From positions 1 to 8,168 of the forward strand of contig CANKBT010000128.1 of the NCBI GenBank assembly GCA_947479995.1: DNA of 8,168 nucleotides, given 5' to 3'. Below are positions 5,909 through 8,168 of the stretch, one piece after another. The position numbers and the translations under genes are program-made. The first letter of the stretch is position 1. Each line of letters begins with the position of its first letter. Source of the stretch: Frankiaceae bacterium. Its GTDB lineage: Bacteria > Actinomycetota > Actinomycetes > Mycobacteriales > SCTD01. The notes beneath the pieces were generated by a model, which was given only the letters and a program-made list of their open reading frames with translations, did not search any database and had not been told where the DNA came from.

Positions 5909-7458
5909 CCGCGGGCACGACGGCCGTCGCGGCCCGCCTCGACAGCGCGGCGCGCGTCGCCCGCGTCGTCGACGGCCTGCCCGGCGCCTGGGGCCGCGCC
6001 GTGCGCCAGCGCCTGGGCGCGCTCGCCGAGGCGCTCGAGCCCGGCAGCGGCCCGGCGACCGCCGACCGCGTCGGCCGGGTCGAGCAGGCGCTCGGCAGCG
6101 GCGACGGCCCGGCCGCCTGGCTGACGCTCGCCGTGCTCACGGCCGAGCTGCCGGTCGTGGCCGACGTGCAGCGCCTGCAGCGCGCGGTGCGCCTCGACGG
6201 CGCGCTGCCCCCGCTGCGCTCCCTGCTGCTGCGCCCGCGCCTCGGGGCGCTGCTGTCGCGCGCGGAGCCCGCCGAGGTCGAGGTCTGCTCCGGCGTCGTC
6301 GTCGACCTGGCGCACACCGCCCGCACCGACCTGGCGACCGGCATCCAGCGCGTCGCCCGCGAGACCGTCCGCCGCTGGGACGCCGACCGCGAGGTGGTGC
6401 TCGCCGGCTGGACGGACGGCCTCACCGCCCTGCGCCGCCTCGACCCGGCCGAGCGCCGCCGCGCCCTCACCGGCCGCGGCGGCACGCGCGCGGCCGGCGA
6501 GCGGGCGAGCGGCGCGGTGCTCGTGCCGTGGCGCGGCACGTACGTGCTGCCCGAGCTGGCGCCTGAGCGCGAGCGCACCCTGCGCCTCATGGCGATGGCG
6601 CGCTTCGCCGAGTGCCGCACCGGCGTCGTCGGCCTGGACTGCGTGCCGATCAGCTCGGCCGAGACCACCGACGCCAACGTCAGCGAGGCCTTCGCCGGCT
6701 ACCTCGCGGCCCTCCGCCACGTCGACCGCGTCGCCGGCATCAGCGAGGCGGCGGCCGCCGAGTTCCGCGGCTGGACCCGCATGCTGCGGGCCATCGGCAC
6801 CGCGGGCCCCGAGGTCCGCGCGGTGCCGCTGCCCGCCGAGCGGGTCGCGGTGACCGAGGGCGGGCTGGCGCGGGCGCGCACCCGCTTCCTCGTCGCCGAC
6901 CTGCCGATGCTGCTGTGCGTCGGCACCGCCGAGCCGCGCAAGAACCACCTCGCGCTGCTGCACGCCGCCGAGACGGCGTGGCGCGCCGGCCACCGCTTCA
7001 GCCTCAGCTTCGTCGGCGGGCACTCGTGGAGCAGCGAGCGCTTCGTCGGCCGGCTGGCGCAGCTGCAGGCGCAGGGCCGGCCGGTCGACAGCCACCGCGG
7101 CGTCGACGACGAGGAGCTGTGGGGCGCGTACGCCCTCGCCCGCGCCGTCGTCTTCCCGAGCCTGCACGAGGGCTTCGGCCTGCCCGTCGCCGAGGCGCTG
7201 GCGGTCGGCACGCCGGTGGTCACCTCCGCGCACGGCAGCATGGCCGAGCTGGCCGAGGGCGGCGGCGCGCTGCTCGTCGACCCCCGCGACGACGGCGCGC
7301 TCGCCCGGGCGCTGTCGGCCGTCGTCAGCGACGACACCGTGCACGAGCGCCTGCGCCTGCAGGCCGTCCGCCGCCCCGAGCGGACGTGGGCCGCGTACGC
7401 CGACGAGCTGTGGTCCTGCCTCGTCGACGGCCGCACCGACCGCGGGAGCGACGCATGA
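5905..7458 (+). CDS. Large GT4-family glycosyltransferase (tandem paralog B)
   Basis: A 517-residue enzyme with the same layout as its upstream neighbour: a helical N-terminal region (1-133) containing WLTLAVLTAELP, then TGIQRVARET from 145, a VPWRGTYVLPE strand, LDCVP (244-248), GISEAAAAEFRG, the donor lobe with CVGTAEPRKN (338-347; R345 and K346), and E422/E430 in HEGFGLPVAE, followed by GGALLVDPRDD. All motifs needed for a GT4 enzyme are present, so neither copy looks decayed. The N-terminal regions of the pair differ much more than the donor lobes, which suggests that acceptor or partner specificity has changed while the donor may be the same or related (inference). GTG 5905 has a GAGGGGG site (5894-5900) 4 bases upstream and overlaps the preceding TGA by GTGA. 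The stop overlaps the permease ATG by ATGA. It probably adds a different residue or linkage of the repeat unit. Confidence 0.87.
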   Translation: MTAGTTAVAARLDSAARVARVVDGLPGAWGRAVRQRLGALAEALEPGSGPATADRVGRVEQALGSGDGPAAWLTLAVLTAELPVVADVQRLQRAVRLDGALPPLRSLLLRPRLGALLSRAEPAEVEVCSGVVVDLAHTARTDLATGIQRVARETVRRWDADREVVLAGWTDGLTALRRLDPAERRRALTGRGGTRAAGERASGAVLVPWRGTYVLPELAPERERTLRLMAMARFAECRTGVVGLDCVPISSAETTDANVSEAFAGYLAALRHVDRVAGISEAAAAEFRGWTRMLRAIGTAGPEVRAVPLPAERVAVTEGGLARARTRFLVADLPMLLCVGTAEPRKNHLALLHAAETAWRAGHRFSLSFVGGHSWSSERFVGRLAQLQAQGRPVDSHRGVDDEELWGAYALARAVVFPSLHEGFGLPVAEALAVGTPVVTSAHGSMAELAEGGGALLVDPRDDGALARALSAVVSDDTVHERLRLQAVRRPERTWAAYADELWSCLVDGRTDRGSDA

Positions 7459-8168
7459 CCCAGGCACCCGAGCGGCCGACCGGCGAGGACGCCACCGCGC
7501 GCGCCGCGCGGCTGACCGCCGAGCCGCTCCTCTCCGTCGGCCCGACCGGCGGCCTGGTCGCCGGTCCCGTCGGTGCCGTGCGCGAGATCGTCGCGCACCG
7601 CGAGCTCATGTCGCTGCTCGTGCGGCGCGAGCTCAAGGCCCGCTACAAGGACTCGACGCTCGGCTTCGTGTGGAGCCTGCTGCGGCCGCTGTCGCTGCTG
7701 CTCGTCTACTTCGTCGCCATCGGCAAGTTCCTCGGCGCGGAGCGCGAGATCCCCGAGTTCGCGATCTTCGTCTTCACCGGCCTGACCCTGTGGACGCTGT
7801 TCACCGAGATCATCGCGGGCGGCACCGGCTCCATCGTCGGCAACGGCGGCCTCATCAAGAAGGTCTACCTGCCGCGGGAGGTCTTCCCGCTGTCGGTGGT
7901 CGGCTCGGCGCTGTTCGGCTTCGCCACGCAGCTCGTCATCCTGGTCGCGGCCGTGCTGGTGTCGGGCAACATCCCGACCGGCAGCCGGCTGCTCTACGCG
8001 CCGCTCGCGATCGCCGTGCTCGTCGTCTGGGCCACCGCGCTGGCGCTCGCGCTGTCGGCGGTCAACGTCTACCTGCGCGACGTGCAGTACCTCGTGGAGA
8101 TCTCCCTGCTCACGCTGTTCTGGGCGTCGCCGGTCGTCTACTCCTGGGACCTCGTGCAGCGCGTGCTC
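7455..8168 (+). CDS. ABC-2 type polysaccharide export permease (Wzm/TagG-like), 3' end outside the window
   Basis: The first 238 codons are open to the right edge without a stop. After a polar N-terminal tail of about 45 residues comes the hallmark amphipathic segment of glycan-exporting ABC-2 permeases, LVRRELKARYKDSTLGFVWS (55-74), with the R-x-LK-x-RY...S-x-LG-x-x-W pattern. Hydrophobic spans follow at about 77-93, 103-122, 145-169, 180-203 and 213-229, and NVYLRDVQYLVEI (204-216) is the conserved loop before the last helices. Relatives pair with an ATPase (Wzt/TagH) and export lipid-linked polysaccharide or teichoic acid. That ATPase is expected next door but is not in the window. Start: ATG 7455 with GGGAG (7444-7448) 6 bases upstream and an ATGA overlap with the preceding stop. 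About 30-50 residues appear to be missing, judged from the usual 270-290-residue length. The assignment to polysaccharide rather than drug export rests on the motif and the neighbouring genes. Confidence 0.88.
   Translation, partial: MTQAPERPTGEDATARAARLTAEPLLSVGPTGGLVAGPVGAVREIVAHRELMSLLVRRELKARYKDSTLGFVWSLLRPLSLLLVYFVAIGKFLGAEREIPEFAIFVFTGLTLWTLFTEIIAGGTGSIVGNGGLIKKVYLPREVFPLSVVGSALFGFATQLVILVAAVLVSGNIPTGSRLLYAPLAIAVLVVWATALALALSAVNVYLRDVQYLVEISLLTLFWASPVVYSWDLVQRVL

Noticed and set aside
2047..7467. Several long antisense open frames (for example 2047-3327, 3084-4259, 4046-5635 and 5863-7467)
   Set aside because: All are low-complexity shadows of the plus-strand operon genes. The plus-strand products have full enzyme motifs and linked start/stop overlaps.

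Overview
The window is very GC-rich (by eye about three quarters G+C, with codon third positions almost all G or C). It has GTG starts, AGGAG-type ribosome binding sites and tight gene packing. Together with a secreted CAP protein carrying GYW-type actinobacterial repeats, this points to a high-GC actinomycete (Actinomycetota). I cannot name the genus. No mobile element, CRISPR array, tRNA or rRNA is visible.

Layout. (1) Positions 1-129, minus strand: the first 43 codons of a proline-rich protein that runs off the left edge. (2) 232-744, minus strand: a small PAP2-family membrane phosphatase, possibly translated from a leaderless message. (3) 745-844: a divergent promoter region in which candidate -10 boxes for the two directions overlap. 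(4) 845-2158, plus strand: a secreted CAP (SCP/YkwD-like) domain protein with six C-terminal GYW repeats. (5) 2159-2259: a gap with a strong 16-bp hairpin and the ribosome binding site of the next gene. (6) 2260 to the right edge, plus strand: a five-gene run of GT4 glycosyltransferase, FkbM-family methyltransferase, two large paralogous GT4 glycosyltransferases, and an ABC-2 (Wzm/TagG-like) polysaccharide export permease cut by the window end. All four junctions in this run are 4-base start/stop overlaps (ATGA, GTGA, GTGA, ATGA), so the genes are almost certainly one translationally coupled operon.

How the genes may work together. Glycosyltransferases, a sugar methyltransferase and an ABC-2 exporter make up a typical ABC-transporter-dependent surface polysaccharide locus. 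A lipid-linked glycan would be assembled on the cytoplasmic face, methylated, and exported by the permease with an ATPase probably encoded just beyond the window. The PAP2 phosphatase may handle polyprenyl phosphate or another lipid phosphate, and the CAP protein would act outside the cell, but both links are inferred from position only. The least-described elements are the tandem GT4 paralogs with a shared N-terminal helical region of about 130 residues that I do not recognise, the SWRVTAPLR tail on the methyltransferase, and the CAP plus six-repeat architecture.
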